Notes under the pieces: model-generated | What the model was told of the DNA's origin: nothing | The model's input: the letters and a program-made list of their open reading frames with translations, nothing else | The model's database searches: none | Assembly: GCA_016490735.1 (NCBI GenBank) | Contig: JAEMWC010000004.1 | Location: 296,001 to 360,000, forward strand | Source: Pachyseris speciosa | Lineage: Eukaryota; Cnidaria; Anthozoa; Scleractinia; Pachyseridae | Reading direction: 5' to 3' | DNA: 64,000 nt | Shown here: positions 11,722 through 23,364 of the stretch, in pieces | How the letters are laid out: every line of letters starts with the position of its first letter | Position numbering within the stretch: position 1 is the first letter of the stretch | Translations under genes and position numbers: made by a program

Positions 11722-12303
11722 CAGTGCGATGGACTAAAACAATATTGAAGGAATTCCTTTTTTTTGCTATTCACCGATTAGATACTTGTCTATACATGTA
11801 TTACAAAAACAGAATTTTTTTCTTATTTATTTGTTCCGTCCCTTCCCACATTTTGCTCCCTCCCCTCCCATTCCATGACACAACAACCTAGTCACGTTCA
11901 ATATAACGCAAGACAGCAGGCGAAGTTATTCTTGTTGGTTTAATATAACGGTCCGCGATGTTGAGTTTGTAGCTTGGAAACTTTGAAGACCGTAGCCGCA
12001 TGAAAACCATCAAGTAGTGCCAGTGAATAGGGTCGCTTGTGTTTGCTGGAAGCATTCAGAGCATTTTCTCCGTGGGCAGGCCGTGAGTGTATGTTTGCAT
12101 GTTGATGTTTCAAAATTATTAGCATAATGTATTTTATGTTTGTGTGTCTCCTCAAGATGCATATAATATCTACAATTACCAAATTGCAAAACCTTAACTT
12201 TAGGATTTGATATTTTCCATCTCGTGGCTCACAACGTGAATTAACGAAATTTATTCAATAGACTACTTACAACCGCCAATGTTTACTTTGTGGGTCTCGC
12301 AAG
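11722..12303 (-). repeat. Dispersed repeat 'B', copy 2 (inverted)
   Basis: Reverse complement of 2573-3205, missing the TIR element that sits at 3206 in copy 1. A short internal deletion relative to copy 1 lies around 12017, where the 'ctactttctgcaattttctttcc' part is missing. It abuts repeat A directly at 12304, whereas copy 1 has A about 580 bp upstream and in opposite relative orientation. Confidence 0.88.
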
Positions 12304-12530
12304 CCTTAATTTGCATATCCAAAACCAACCAAATGAAAGGAAAGAAATCTCAAAAGTTTGGTCTAAATCGTGGTAAAAAAACACATCACAGCAAAGTCTA
12401 TACTCCAATGAACTGGTATATCACTTCAAACCGGCGGGTATCACCTTAGCTTCCACACACCACGAGCTCAAAATTGACGAAAATCCATGTGTTTACATAA
12501 TTATCGTTGGTGTCAAAGTCATTAGCATCG
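12304..12530 (+). repeat. Dispersed repeat 'A', copy 2
   Basis: Same orientation as 1771-1991 and nearly identical, for example 'ctccaatgaactggtata' in both. It is joined directly to the inverted B copy, showing that the A and B modules have been rearranged against each other. Confidence 0.85.
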
Positions 12531-12818
12531 CAGATTAAGTTATGAAAGGAGAAGTAAGTGGCACACAGCATAAGTATAAAGCTATTCAGCTACAGTGCGC
12601 AAGAAATGGAACAGGAAATCTGCTTGATGCTTTGAACATGTACTGTTTTATGGGAATATTACATATACAATATTGTTTTAAAATTAGCTACCAAAAGCCA
12701 TCTTGTGGGTTTTGACTTGCACAAATCATAGCCTATTTCAAACCAAAATGGTCAAAATCGATACACTATTTCAGGCCAAAACGACTAAAACCCATACCCT
12801 TTGCGGCCGATACCCTGG

Positions 12819-13165
12819 TGAAAAACTTTACAGGATCTTGAAGGATCTTTGAAGATCTGCACCAGGATCTCATGTGGTTCTTATGAAAGATCCTCGAGGA
12901 TCTTAATAAAGATCTTCAGGGATCTTGCATAATCTTCGAAAGATCCTGAAGGTCCCTGCAGGGATCCTGAAGGTCCCTGCAGGGATCCTGAAGGTCCCTG
13001 CAGGGATCCTCAAGGTCCCTGCAGGGATCCTCAAGGTCCCTGCAGGGATCCTCAAGGTCCCTGCAGGGATCCTCAAGGTCCCTGCAAGGATCCTCAAGGT
13101 CCCTGCAGGGATCCTCAAGGTCCCTGCAGGGATCCTCAAAGCCCCCTTTAGAGACCCTGCATGAT
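12819..13165. repeat. 21-bp BamHI/PstI-type satellite with GATC-rich flank
   Basis: About nine tandem 21-bp units from 12946 to 13140 of the form AAGGTCCCTGCAGGGATCCT(C). Each contains palindromes CCTGCAGG and GGATCC. The preceding 130 bp are irregular GATC-containing repeats. As 21 is divisible by three, long repetitive frames are open on both strands (for example repeated RIPAGTL on the minus strand); these are repeat artefacts and not genes. Confidence 0.93.
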
Positions 13166-14475
13166 TTTGTAGAGATCATCAAGGAACGAGTTGTTTGAGT
13201 AGCATACAATGCAATAAAATTCGTATACTCCTTGAAGGTTTCTAATAATAGTCATTGTACAATATATACATGTATTAAACATTGAAGACCTTTTAAACAG
13301 GTTTTATTTTTGAAATAACTCTTCTCTGCTGAAAAGAAATCATTGGCTGAAGAACAAATATAATGCTTGTACTTAGCAATTGCAACTTATTTGTTTCAGA
13401 TATAATTTTACTGTTTCTCTGCTAAAAAAAACATTGGCTGAAGCCACCGCCTTAAATGATACAAGTCAAACGATTCAAATTTAAAAGTACACATTAAATG
13501 TTTCTATATATAATGCTTGTATCAGCAATTGTAACTTTTTTCCTGTCTGATATTGTATACAGGTATTCTGTATCAGACTTTATAGGGATTAATGATGTTG
13601 TATGAATAAGTTACTTTTGCTTATGACTGGTGGTTAGGACGAGATATTTTGTGACAATTCTATTTATAACACAGTCAGATAGTCATAACTAAAACTGGAA
13701 AACAACAGAGATTCAATGTAAGGTATTTACCTAGTAAGTTAATTGGTAATACATTAAAAGCTCTGGAACCAGAAACTTGGATTTCAACTTCCAGGAATTA
13801 AGTATTTTTTTTACTGATCTTGTAATGTTTAAACTACAACTGATTGTGCTGTAAAAGGATGCCACAGATTATCCTTTCTTTTAAATCATTAGCCCTTTTG
13901 GTTCATTGACTGCCTAATATCTGGCAAATGCAACCATTTGCAACCACTTATAATTACGGTTGGAGACAAGACTTTCTGTGAGATTCCTAACATACTGATA
14001 GAGTCACACAGTGTGTAGCTAAAACTGGAACAAATAATGGACCTGGTTTTTGCCAATAAAGTCTCCATATGATTACAGAAATTAGATTTCAACATCCAGG
14101 AATTTAGTATTTAGTAATTTTGAAATTTTTTAACCACAACTAATTGCACTATGAAAGGATGCCACAGATTATCTTCCCTTCAATGCTCTCTATTGCTGTT
14201 CTTAATCCTCTGTTCTTAAATTAATAGTATTTTGGGACCTGACTCATCCATAATGCACTGCGTGCACATAGTGAAGTCTCCGTTTTTTGATGTTATTCTT
14301 ATAAGTCAAGTATATATTGTAATATATTTTAGAAAATATCGCAACAAATCAATTTTTAAAAAAATGAAAATATTAGGCAGAAAGGCCAACTAGGAAACAG
14401 CTTTTTGACTTATTTTTCTGACAGTTCTCTTTTTTTCAGCTAAAACTACTTTTATTCATTTCCTTTGAATAATAA
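13166..14475. other. AT-rich stretch, no gene; duplicated segment
   Basis: Two related segments are visible: 13790-13880 and 14080-14175 both contain 'aggaat(t)taagta/gtatt' and 'aaaggatgccacagattatc'. No coding frame with a recognisable domain. Confidence 0.45.
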
Positions 14476-14484
14476 ATACTGCTG

Positions 14485-14785
14485 TTCCCTGCTAGTATAG
14501 CAGAGGCCTCTTGTCCATGTATTAAGCGTGTGGGAGAAAAGAGACCTCTGCCATGGGTCAAAACGGTCTTTGATTAAGCCGCTGTCCGAATTTGTGGACG
14601 GAAGATTCAAAACGCATGCTCCATGTATTGTTTGTCATTTGATCAGGTGCTAAAAGCATCACGTGCTTCTTCAGTCACTAAGAAACTGTGGCACATGCTC
14701 AACAAAGACCGTTTGGACCCATGGCAGAGGTCTCATTTACCCAGCACGCTCAATACAAGGAAAAGAGGCCTCTGCTAGTAGGGAA
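14485..14785. mobile_element. TIR element with exact 9-bp target duplication (Mutator-like MITE)
   Basis: A 301-bp element flanked by a perfect 9-bp direct repeat ATACTGCTG (14476-14484 and 14786-14794). It begins TTCCCTGCTAG and ends with the complement of TTCCCTACTAG. The TIRs extend about 75 bp and share 'gcagaggcctctt', 'gagacctctgccatgggtc' and 'aaacggtctttg'. No coding frame. A 9-bp duplication suits the Mutator superfamily, which is an inference. Confidence 0.9.
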
Positions 14786-14794
14786 ATACTGCTG

Positions 14795-15769
14795 GTAACT
14801 CTTATTAAATACCTTTAATTAAAGCAAATGTCTCTGTAAAGTAAATGAGAAGTACTTGGCGTGCATGAAAACAAGAGCTAGTTTGATTCCCTTCAAATAA
14901 TTTTAAAACAGTCTAAATGTATCAGTGTAAAATTCTTCTTAACTTCCGTATAAGAATTCCAGTTAAGAGAGCTTTGATTTGGAATTCATTCAGAATTTCA
15001 TAAGTACAGTACATTGTAAGTTCAATTTAAAAAGTAAAGGAATTCCAAGGCCACCTTATGAAGTTGTGACATTTCAAACAAGGGAATTTTCAAGGTCTGA
15101 ATTTGCTTAATGGCAGGAAATGAACCTTGCAAATATAGCTTAAGAAAGCTTGAATAATAAAGCAGACTTAATTTTATTTAGTATGGGTATGTCTGAAAAT
15201 ACCTAAAGCTAGGAAAAACATCTGGGAATATTTACTTAATTCATAGGACCATCCAATGTCAAGAAGGCTTTTTAGCTTGAAATCTTCAAGCTATAATTAT
15301 TTTCAACTTCACATTAATTCATTTTAAACTGACCACTACAAGAAGTTATGATTTAAAAGAAAGCAAAGCAGTGTGCTACCACATTTAGAATTAAAAGTGA
15401 CACGACACTTAGCTTATTGAGAAGCATTTAATCACTTGGAAAGCGAGCGTGAGTCAACTGGGGGGATCCGGGGGCATGCTCCACCGGAAAAGTCCTCTGA
15501 AATGGCTGGAAATGCATTTAAAATTAACATGGTGTGGTGAAACGTAAATACTTTCGGCAAAAAAACAGTGATGTTTTAAAATAAGAACAATAAGTTGTCG
15601 ATAAAACGTTAAATAGAAAAGTAACTTCGAGTTTTAAGTATTATTTGCTTTTTACTGTTGAAAAGTGGGCGGGGGAGGGGGGTTAGCCCCCCAGCCCCTC
15701 CCCTGCGCGGTGCCTGAATATGTATCATTCGTTAGAGGTCCTCATGACATGAAATACTCGACAATCTTG
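14795..15769. other. AT-rich stretch, no gene seen
   Basis: No supported gene. A GC-rich patch at 15660-15715 (GGGGGAGGGGGG, CCCCAGCCCCTCCCC) starts the spurious frame 15665-15913, whose C-terminal half runs into the GATC-rich array. Confidence 0.45.
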
Positions 15770-16890
15770 AGACTGGTCCCTCAGGGAAGATCGAGACAGT
15801 GTAATTATCTTTTCAAGATCCTGCAAGTCCTCACTGTAAAATCTATTAACGCTCCTATCACAGATCTTGCAAATTGCATTGATTGCAAGGATCATTTAAA
15901 GATTTCAAGATAAGAGCCTTAAAAAAACGTTGAGGAGTTCTAACAATCCTCGTTAGAAGATCTTTTCAAGATTCCTTTGAAGATTCTTTTAAGATACTTA
16001 AGCCGGGGAGTCCTCTTAAAATCCTCTAGAATATTTCGGGATCCTCGCAAAGATCTTTGCAATTTGATTGAAAAGATCCTTCCAAGATCCTGTAAGGATC
16101 CTAATAGAATCTTTAAAGATCTTAAAGGATCCTAATAAATATCTTTTCAAGGTCCCATTGAAGATCCTTTTAAGATCCTTGAGGGATCCTTATAAAATCG
16201 TTGAGGATCTTGAAGGATCCTGTCAAGGATCTTAGCAAATTGATTGAAAGGATCTTTTCCCAATCCTGCAAGGATCCTCATCAAATCCCTAAGGATCCTA
16301 CTAAAGATCTTTTCAAGATACTGTTTCAGATCCTTTTAAGATCCTTGAAGGATCCTTACCAAATCCTTAAAGATCCTACTAAAGATCTTTTCAAGATCCT
16401 GCTCAAGATCCTTCTAAGATCCTTGAAGGATCCTTATTAAATCCTTAAGGATCCTACTAAAGATCGTTTCAAGATCCTGCTTAAGTTCCGTCAAAGATCC
16501 TTAAAGGATCCTTATTAAATCCTTAAGGATCCTACTAAAGATATTTTCAAGATCCTGCTTAAGATCCTCAAAGGATCCTTATCAAATCCTTAAGGATCCT
16601 ACTAAAGATCTTTTCAAGATCCTGCTTAAGATCCTCTTAAGATCCTTCAAGGATCCTAGTAAAAATCCTTGAGGATCTTGAAGGATCCTCACGAAGATCT
16701 TTGAGCTGAAATTCACCAGGATCTTTGCGAGATCCTCACAAGATCCTCACCAAGTCCATGAGGATCTTTGTTACTAGTTTTAGAAATTAAAGATCTTTAA
16801 AGATCTTTTGAAGATCCTTAGAAGATCCTTAAAGGATCCTCATCTTTAAAGATCTTTGGCAGATCTATGAAGATCTTTGAAGATCCTTAA
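15770..16890. repeat. Complex GATC-rich satellite array (about 1.1 kb)
   Basis: Dense short words of the type AAGGATCCT, AAGATCTT and AAGATCCT in both orientations. A higher-order unit of about 67-80 bp recurs at least five times between 16280 and 16640, marked by 'taaggatcctactaaagat'. It resembles the word composition of 12819-13165, so both may derive from one array. The open frame 16201-16440 is translated repeat. Confidence 0.9.
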
Positions 16891-17165
16891 AGATCATGTG
16901 ATGTTTTTTCCAGGGTACCTATATAGACCATACCATATAGACCTGTTGTAGGGAATTTATGAAACAAAACTTGTGAAGTAATGGGATGGCAAAATCTGGT
17001 GTGAAAGACTGTAATTGTGTGACTGTAATTATGTGATATGTCTTTCATTAAAATTGCCTGCCTCTGACTGTATGCTGTAAAACACAAGAGCATGGAAAAT
17101 TAAACTACACACTGGAAAATAATACCTGTTACACTGGTCACACTAGATTTTTTTTTCCTGTTGTT

Positions 17166-17248
17166 TAACTTCAGAGATGACGTAGTGGTCAGGCCACTCG
17201 CCTTCCACCAATGTGGCCCGAGTTTGATTCCCGGACTTGGCATCATAT

Positions 17249-17280
<32 letters not shown>

Positions 17281-17425
17281 CCGAGAGGTTTTTCTCCTCC
17301 GGTTAATCCAGTTTCCCCTCTCCTCAAAAATCAACATTTCCAAATTCCAATACGATCGGGATGCAGGACCTCCCTGAAAACCACTTCGTTGAGTGGAATT
17401 TAATGGGTAAATATCATGATAATAA
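17166..17425 (+). mobile_element. tRNA-derived SINE, plus strand
   Basis: The head at about 17172-17240 has an A-box-like 'gacgtagtggtcaggcc' and a B-box-like 'gagtttgattcccgg'. The body contains 'gtggattgagtttgttggtt', 'ctctactctgctccgagagg' and a tail 'gagtggaatttaatgggtaa', followed by an AT-rich 3' end. Overlapping frames 17161-17403 (plus) and 17143-17478 (minus) are shadows of the element. Confidence 0.7.
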
Positions 17426-17429
17426 TTAT

Positions 17430-18300
17430 TGTAACATATGAATAATTTCATTTTTAAAATATCACCCCTTGTATTCATGTACTATCATTTGTATGCATAT
17501 AATGTACAAGCAGTTCTTGACTGTATTTCACTCTAAATGTTTCAAATTTACCTGGTGTAATTACCAAGAAAAATTACTAAGTAGGCGCGGATGTAAATAC
17601 TAATTATAATAAATGTAAATCGTGTGTGCAAAAGACATTTCATGTGCTTTGTATTATTATTAAAAATAATAATAATAATAATAACTTTATTAAAGTCTCA
17701 AATCTTTCTAGCCGTGCCAAGATGCTCTAATAATTGGGGAGACTAAATCAAATCAAATCTAAATAAAGTAGAATAAAATCAATTTTTTGCAATAAGGTAT
17801 TTCTAATATGATGTAATTATTACTCTGACATAGTTAAATTGTTACAACTGGAGGCACAAACAATAACTCTGGCTACTGATATTATTGTATAAGACAACCA
17901 TCTTTTAGATTGAGTGCTGTTTTCAAAGTCCCTAGTTTCATACCCCAGTACTCTAGCTACAAAACGTAGTCTTGGATCTAGACTGACACTTTCTGCTGTT
18001 TTATTAAGTGGTTCAACACCAAGGAATTCTGTGTTCCCGGGGTCCGTTGTAGTTGCCGCATCATACTTGTGGTCTACTTGTGTAGGTCGAAGTAGACCCT
18101 AATTGTATGTATCCAGAATAGACAGAACAGTGTCCGAGCCACGTACAAATCGTTGTTCGTTGTGTTGGTCAGTTATTATGAGTACTTCTGCTTTTGTCAT
18201 GGTATAAAGCTTCAGGCCTTTACAACGCATTCCAGAGGCTCTACGAGTCGTTCAGATCCTCAGCAAATCGTAGAGATAGACGTGCACTTTAGAAGATGTC
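17430..18300. other. No gene; AAT microsatellite
   Basis: An (AAT)n tract at 17655-17683 and otherwise AT-rich DNA. The short frame 17914-18102 has no recognisable domain. The last part (18190-18300) may be the 5' untranslated region of the LINE that follows. Confidence 0.4.
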
Positions 18301-18372
18301 AAAGGACAGTTTTCTCCACAGCTTGAAACTATCTCTGCTTTATTTTCTTGCTGTTAGATCCATCGCTAGACT

Positions 18373-19212
18373 GTGTCAAGCGAATCTTGCAACAGATCAA
18401 GAAGGAACCAGATTGGAGGTTGTTACTCTTCACAGAACTCTCTGAATTTGCATATAATGGCAGTTGACGGACGTGTTAGTTTGATCTCCACGAATATCAG
18501 CGAAGAAAATGACGATAATACCGATTCTCTTGCATTTCCATCCTTCTCCGATACCAGACATTTGAAGTTCAACAAATCAAAGTTTTCTTGGTTGGGTTCT
18601 TTCGAAGAACTTATTGATTTCGCCGAAAAGCACCTCAATGTCAATCGTGAAATGACGAAGCTGCTGGAAAATGAAAACAGGAAATCTATCAAAGCGGACC
18701 ACCTCATTCTTAACTGGTATGAGTCCACAGGAACTTTGCAATTGCAAGGACCACAGGCTACATGGTACAAAGCCTTCTTGAATCGTGGTTTACTTAATTC
18801 TGGAAAGAAAAGCGAAAGCCAAATTTCTCTCCCTTCAAACGACGCCATTGCCGTTGACTCAGATGGAACCGAAGCCATGTCGGAATTTAATCCTGTGACT
18901 CAAGATGACCTTGCAAAGGAACAACTTCCAGCCGATGTGGTATCGATGTCCATTTTTACAAAAGAGGTAGTGAAAATCTAGACAGAAATCAAATCCCTCA
19001 ATAATAGATTTACTAAGATCAATCAGTTCAGCGAAGGTGCTATGAATAATAGTCACCTTATTGACACTCTACAACAAGAAAATCAAGACCTTTCTCAAGA
19101 AATTTACACGTTGAAAAATCGACTTCAAGAGGAGAGGAACTTGCTGAAAGAAATCACCGAAGAAAGGGACTCCTACCGCAAAGCACTTCAAGTCATGACC
19201 AAGGAGATATAA
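18373..19212 (+). pseudogene. LINE ORF1, N-terminal and coiled-coil part
   Basis: The open frame 18373-18981 has its first ATG at about 18458 (MAVDGRVS). It carries an acidic N-terminal region with a short motif 'KFSWLGSFEELIDFAE', and is followed after a stop at 18979 by an in-frame continuation of about 75 residues rich in heptad-like leucines (for example 'NSHLIDTLQQENQDL' and 'TLKNRLQEERN'). The continuation is a predicted coiled coil, as in trimerising ORF1 proteins. The single stop splits the ORF. It acts in retrotransposon RNP assembly if intact. Confidence 0.65.
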
Positions 19213-19337
19213 TACAGCGAACACAAACCAGAATGACGATATTCAAATTACCCGCCAACAACAACAACAGCAACAGCAACAATCACATGTTAATTCATCT
19301 GAAGCGAACCGGGTATTTGACTCAATTCCAACCACTC

Positions 19338-20090
19338 ATAACCGCTTTCAGGCCCTACATGTTTCTTCTCCTTCGAGTCAAGTATCCTCTGAGAGGCCAT
19401 TGCATCAGTCTGGAACTCACGCAAACACTTCACGAGTTAATGTAAATATCTCCAAGAGCGGTGAAGTCGGAAAAACAAGACCCATAGTGCTAATTGGTGA
19501 TTCAGTGATAAAACACATTGATCCAAAAAAGCTTTCGCAAAGACATGTATACAAATTTTCATATCCCGGGAAAACAATTGGTGAAATAGCTGAAGCTGTT
19601 GACAACATCGCCGTCCCAACCGATCCATCTCATGTCATAATCCACACTGGCACAAACAATCTTCCATCGGAGTCTGCCAAATCATGTGTCGCCGATATCA
19701 AGAGCCTTGTATTGAGAGTGAAGAACAAGTTTCCTAACTCAAGCATTGGTATCTCGGGTATAGTCTACAGAGAAGATATCAACATCGATGCCGGCTAAAC
19801 GCATCGAAGTCAACGAGATGGTCAAGCTCATGGCAGATGATAATAACATTATTTATATTGACAATTCAGTTATTGACGCCTCAGCATTAAATGGTAGTAG
19901 ACTTCATCTAAATGCCAAAGGTTCATCACTGCTGGCCGTGCAGTTTATTAAGGTTTTAAGATCTGGTTCTGGCAAGTATAATCAGACTCTTAAGGGTTTT
20001 CAGTCCTCAGCTATCCAACAACTGGGAAAGCTTCTGATGGAACTGGGAAACTTTCCCTCTCCAGCTCGCAACAGGAGACGCCCACGCTAG
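19338..20090 (+). pseudogene. LINE ORF1 SGNH/GDSL-type esterase domain
   Basis: The plus frame holds SGNH hydrolase blocks in order: 'IVLIGDSVIKHI' (block I, GDS with catalytic Ser), 'YPGKTIGEI' (block II Gly), 'VIIHTGTNNLP' (block III, GTN Asn) and, after a one-frame slip near 19790, 'SRLHLNAKG' with the D/N-x-x-H-like block V (LHLN). Esterase-type ORF1 is known in CR1/L2 LINEs. The frameshift between 19790 and 19798 disables the protein. It probably served lipid or RNP binding. Confidence 0.8.
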
Positions 20091-20176
20091 CTTCTCAACC
20101 GAGTGACGTATCATCAGGTATTCCTAATCAAAACATTGATTCAGTTGAAAGTACTGTAAATATTCCTAATCTTTCT

Positions 20177-20444
20177 GATTTTCTTCCTCCTGGACGTGGT
20201 TTTAAAATAACTGGTTTAAACATCAATAGTCTCACAAAGCATATTGATGAAATGAGAATTCTCCTTGCTGATTGCTCTATTGATATTCTCTCAATTAAAT
20301 ATACCAGGCTATGAATTTATTCGTCGTGATAGAAACAGACAAGGAGGAGGAGTAGGTTTTTATATAAAAACCTCGATTAATTTTGCAGTTCTCTCTGACT
20401 TGAATGTACTCAATCTTGAAAATTTATGTATAGAAATTCTTTTA
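20177..20444 (+). pseudogene. LINE ORF2, N-terminal endonuclease fragment
   Basis: It reads 'GFKITGLNINSL' then 'IDEMRILLADCSIDILSI', the start of an apurinic-like endonuclease (the N-I-N-S-L segment holds the metal-site Asn). After a break it continues with 'IPGYEFIRRDRNRQGGGV' and 'GFYIKTSI', the R-x-G-G-G-V segment of LINE endonucleases. It has a stop or frameshift near 20300 and is then fused by deletion to the reverse transcriptase. Confidence 0.75.
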
Positions 20445-21310
20445 TTTCTTATTTATATTAACGACTTACCAAACTGTCTAACATCGTGCCAGCCTAGGAT
20501 GTATGCTGATGACACCCACATCACTTATGCGGGCGTTGATGTGAATTCAATACAGTCAAATCTGAATCACGATTTATATAACCTAAACAAATGGCTTATT
20601 TCCAGAACACTGCCAAAACTGAATTTATGCTAATTGGCTCCAGACAAAAATTGAGTACTTTGTCGAACCCACTTGAGCTCTCGATAGATAATGTTCCGAT
20701 AGAACATGTTTCCTCTGTCAAATCGCTTGGAATATTTATTGACGAAAATCTACGGTGGCAAACACACATTGATAAGTTATCTAAAAAGGTAGCTTCTGGG
20801 ATAGGAGCAATAAAACGAATTAGGCCTTTTGTTCCTCCACCTACTCTTCATTATATATACAACGCACTAATTCAATCTCACTTCGATTATTGCAATCTTG
20901 TCTGAGGTAATTGTGGTAAGACGTTATTCGACAGGCTACAAAAGCTTCAGAACCGTGCCGCTCGCGTTTTAACCTTTTCTAGCTATGATGATGACGCTAA
21001 CCGCTTAATTAGACAACTCGATTGGAAAGACTTGAGCTCTCAATTTCAAATACAGAAAGCCTTAATGGTATACAAGTGTTTAAATGGTCTTGTTCCTGAA
21101 TATTTATCCTCTAAATTTGTTAAACGAAATGAAACGCATTACTCCCTGAGGGACTCTGTTAACAAACTATTTGTCCCGTTTCCGCGAACTAATTTCATGA
21201 AAAACAGCTTTAGTTATAGCGGAGCAGTTCTCTGGAACAGCCTACCCTGTGATGTGAGAGAAGCTAAATCTCTAAGTCAATTTAAACGATTAGTTAATCT
21301 TCATTTTTAA
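20445..21310 (+). pseudogene. LINE ORF2, C-terminal reverse transcriptase fragment
   Basis: It begins at 'FLIYINDLPN', then 'MYADDTHI' with the catalytic YADD box, 'NKWLI' and 'KSLGIFIDENLRWQTHI' (thumb), and ends with 'AVLWNSLPCDVREA' and 'SQFKRLVNLHF' before the stop at 21308. Palm motifs upstream of F-L-Y-I-N-D-L are deleted. Stops occur at 20629 and 20903. The C-terminal order is that of CR1-group elements. Confidence 0.85.
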
Positions 21311-21470
21311 TCTTAGAGTATACACGGCATTCATGAACAACAGGTTTTAGATAGATTAGACGTAGTTAGTTTTTGCATTTTGTTTAGGATAGTTAGGTTA
21401 TTTCTAATTTTTATACTCCTGATGGATTTTACCGTGTTTAAATAAAAAACTATTCTATTCTATTCTATCC

Positions 21471-22865
21471 CGATTTCGCGATCTTACACATCTCCCGTCC
21501 CTGTTGTTCTCAGAGCGCGTTATTTGGTTCACTCTGATTTATTTTGTTTCCTTTTAACCCAAAATAGGGAAATCAACAGAGAACCGACACTAAGATCCAG
21601 GCCAAGCTCTACCCAGAGGTACTCCAGAAACAAACAGGCTGGCGGAGGAGATTATATTCCTGCGACGCTCTGGATTGAAGGACCAGAGCGTTACAAATAA
21701 TTTGTACTGCAAAGAAACCGCTCATTACTTCCAGAATGGGAGAATGTAGAGGACATGCATGCTGAATGTTTGAAATAAATGAATTTTTTAAATTCTATCT
21801 TACGTGTAGTCTTTATTAGCGAGTTTTGTTTTGGCTTACTGTCGCGTTGCAACATGGCCGCCACACACACACAAATTATTATGCTTCTTCTTGTTTCCAG
21901 TACCTCTCGGCCAAATTTACTTGTTTCGGTTTTGATCTCAACCAATCACAAAGCTAGAAAGCGATATCCAGAAATGGTTATGGCCCGGACTGGCATGTCA
22001 TGACTTTTAAACATTGAGTTCGATTTCTAAAAAGGATGCGTTTCCGACCGCTGTGCCTCAGTCTTCAGGAAAAAAAACCGTTAATAAACCACAGGAAGCT
22101 CAGAAAATAGGCTCTGTATTCCCATTTAGTTACAAGGCAGCCCAAAAATCCAATTCATATTGTAGCAAACCGCTGGAAAGTGGCATTTTCTTTTCCAACT
22201 CAAAATCAGACAATAAAGGACAGACGTCCTTGGGAAAATTTCAGGAATCCTTTCAAATTTGCATCTTTTACTCTTGCCATCATTATCATGACCCAGGTCC
22301 CACCCTAACCCCCCTCCCCTCCCAGGCAATGTTGAAACTCTCTCAGCGACCATTGACACTTATTTTGCCTGGCTAATGTCTGTCCAACGCTCCCAGTTCA
22401 ACTTTGTTTGGGTGGGAGTGGGGATTGGAGTGAATTTTGCTCTTATCGCGTTGACTGTCCTAACACTTTCAACCCCCATTGTAGTTCAAAGATATTGCAC
22501 ACAACGATAACTTTATCATCTGCAGGGTAAGCAGTCGCTCCGGTTCGCCAGTTTTGGGATAGGGCTAATGCCGCGGGTGCGGGGTATAAGGGTTTCTGGG
22601 TCTAAGATGAGTTAACTCTTTTGATACGGCTTTTTTCTTTTCTTTTTTTTTTTCTTTTTTTTTTTTTTTATCTAGTTTTACATTATACGAGAGTTCTTTC
22701 CTTTTTGAAAACGCTTTTTTGGTTTGAGCCACTATCTGTACGTGATAACCACCACCCCAGGCAAGTACGCTCGCGGAATAGCGCCGGAGTAGCGTAGCCA
22801 GGCACAGAACGGCATTCGTGATAGAACGGTAGTGGATTTATACTAATGGCCCACAGAACGTCTCT
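21471..22865. other. No gene; T-rich tract
   Basis: A T-rich tract at 22625-22672. The overlapping plus and minus frames between 21691 and 22376 are mutually antisense and show no domain. The segment 22804-22852 (cattcgtgatagaacggtag and neighbours) is a copy of the flank found at 37860-37905. Confidence 0.45.
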
Positions 22866-22872
22866 GAGGGTT

Positions 22873-23148
22873 TTAGTGCAGCCAGCTATCTATGTTCGCG
22901 CCAACGCCGTTTAATTGAGTGCGAATCGTTTCCCACGCTTCCTGTTTTGCCTCCTTGGTCACCGTCGGCGAAAATGGTGCCAAAACTATCATTTTGTGGT
23001 CCCTCACGAGTTGGGCTAAAAGCAACTTTTGTTGTTTGGATAACATGCTCAACGATTTTCTCAAGAATCTAACTGAGAACGAAGGAAACAAAGCCACATA
23101 TATTGAAAGAACATCAGGGATTTTGCATATGTAAAAATACACGTGCAT
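22873..23148 (-). pseudogene. Myb/SANT-like DNA-binding domain remnant
   Basis: A 91-codon minus frame starting at an ATG. Its C-terminal half, 'LSKQQKLLLAQLVRDHK' ... 'FSPTVTKEAKQEAWETI', matches the layout of the zeste/NAIF1-type Myb-SANT domain that accompanies Harbinger transposases (hydrophobic helix, K-x-x-x-x-x-x-W-x-x-I). It stops early after 'NIDSWLH' and lacks the third helix, so it is a fragment. The first 30 residues look non-coding. A transposon origin is likely but not shown. Confidence 0.5.
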
Positions 23149-23364
23149 TCAAGTAGAGTTTACAGTTCTAAGGCTACAATTGTAATTTACACTTGTATCC
23201 TGACTCGGGATACACGTGTAAATACCAGTGTGGAAAATTCTTTTATTAAATCGTTGTATTTACAAGTCGGACCTTACATGTGTAAATTACACGTGTAAAA
23301 ACTACAAGTGTAATTTCTTTATTAAATTGACCCCAGGTCAAGTTATGTGACTCTCTAATTCTAG

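Larger units (their letters stand above)
18300..21470 (+). mobile_element. CR1-like LINE with SGNH-esterase ORF1, internally deleted
   Basis: A non-LTR retrotransposon on the plus strand: a coiled-coil/esterase ORF1, the start of an apurinic endonuclease, the C-terminal half of a reverse transcriptase, and a 3' end of tandem ATTCT units (about 21450-21470). Pentamer tails of this kind are typical of the CR1/L2 group. Several frameshifts and stops, plus a large deletion joining endonuclease to late reverse transcriptase at about 20444, make it non-autonomous. The 5' boundary is approximate. Confidence 0.85.

Noticed and set aside
12903..13209. Long repetitive reading frames on both strands
   Set aside because: They are translations of the 21-bp satellite; the unit length is a multiple of three, so frames stay open without selection.
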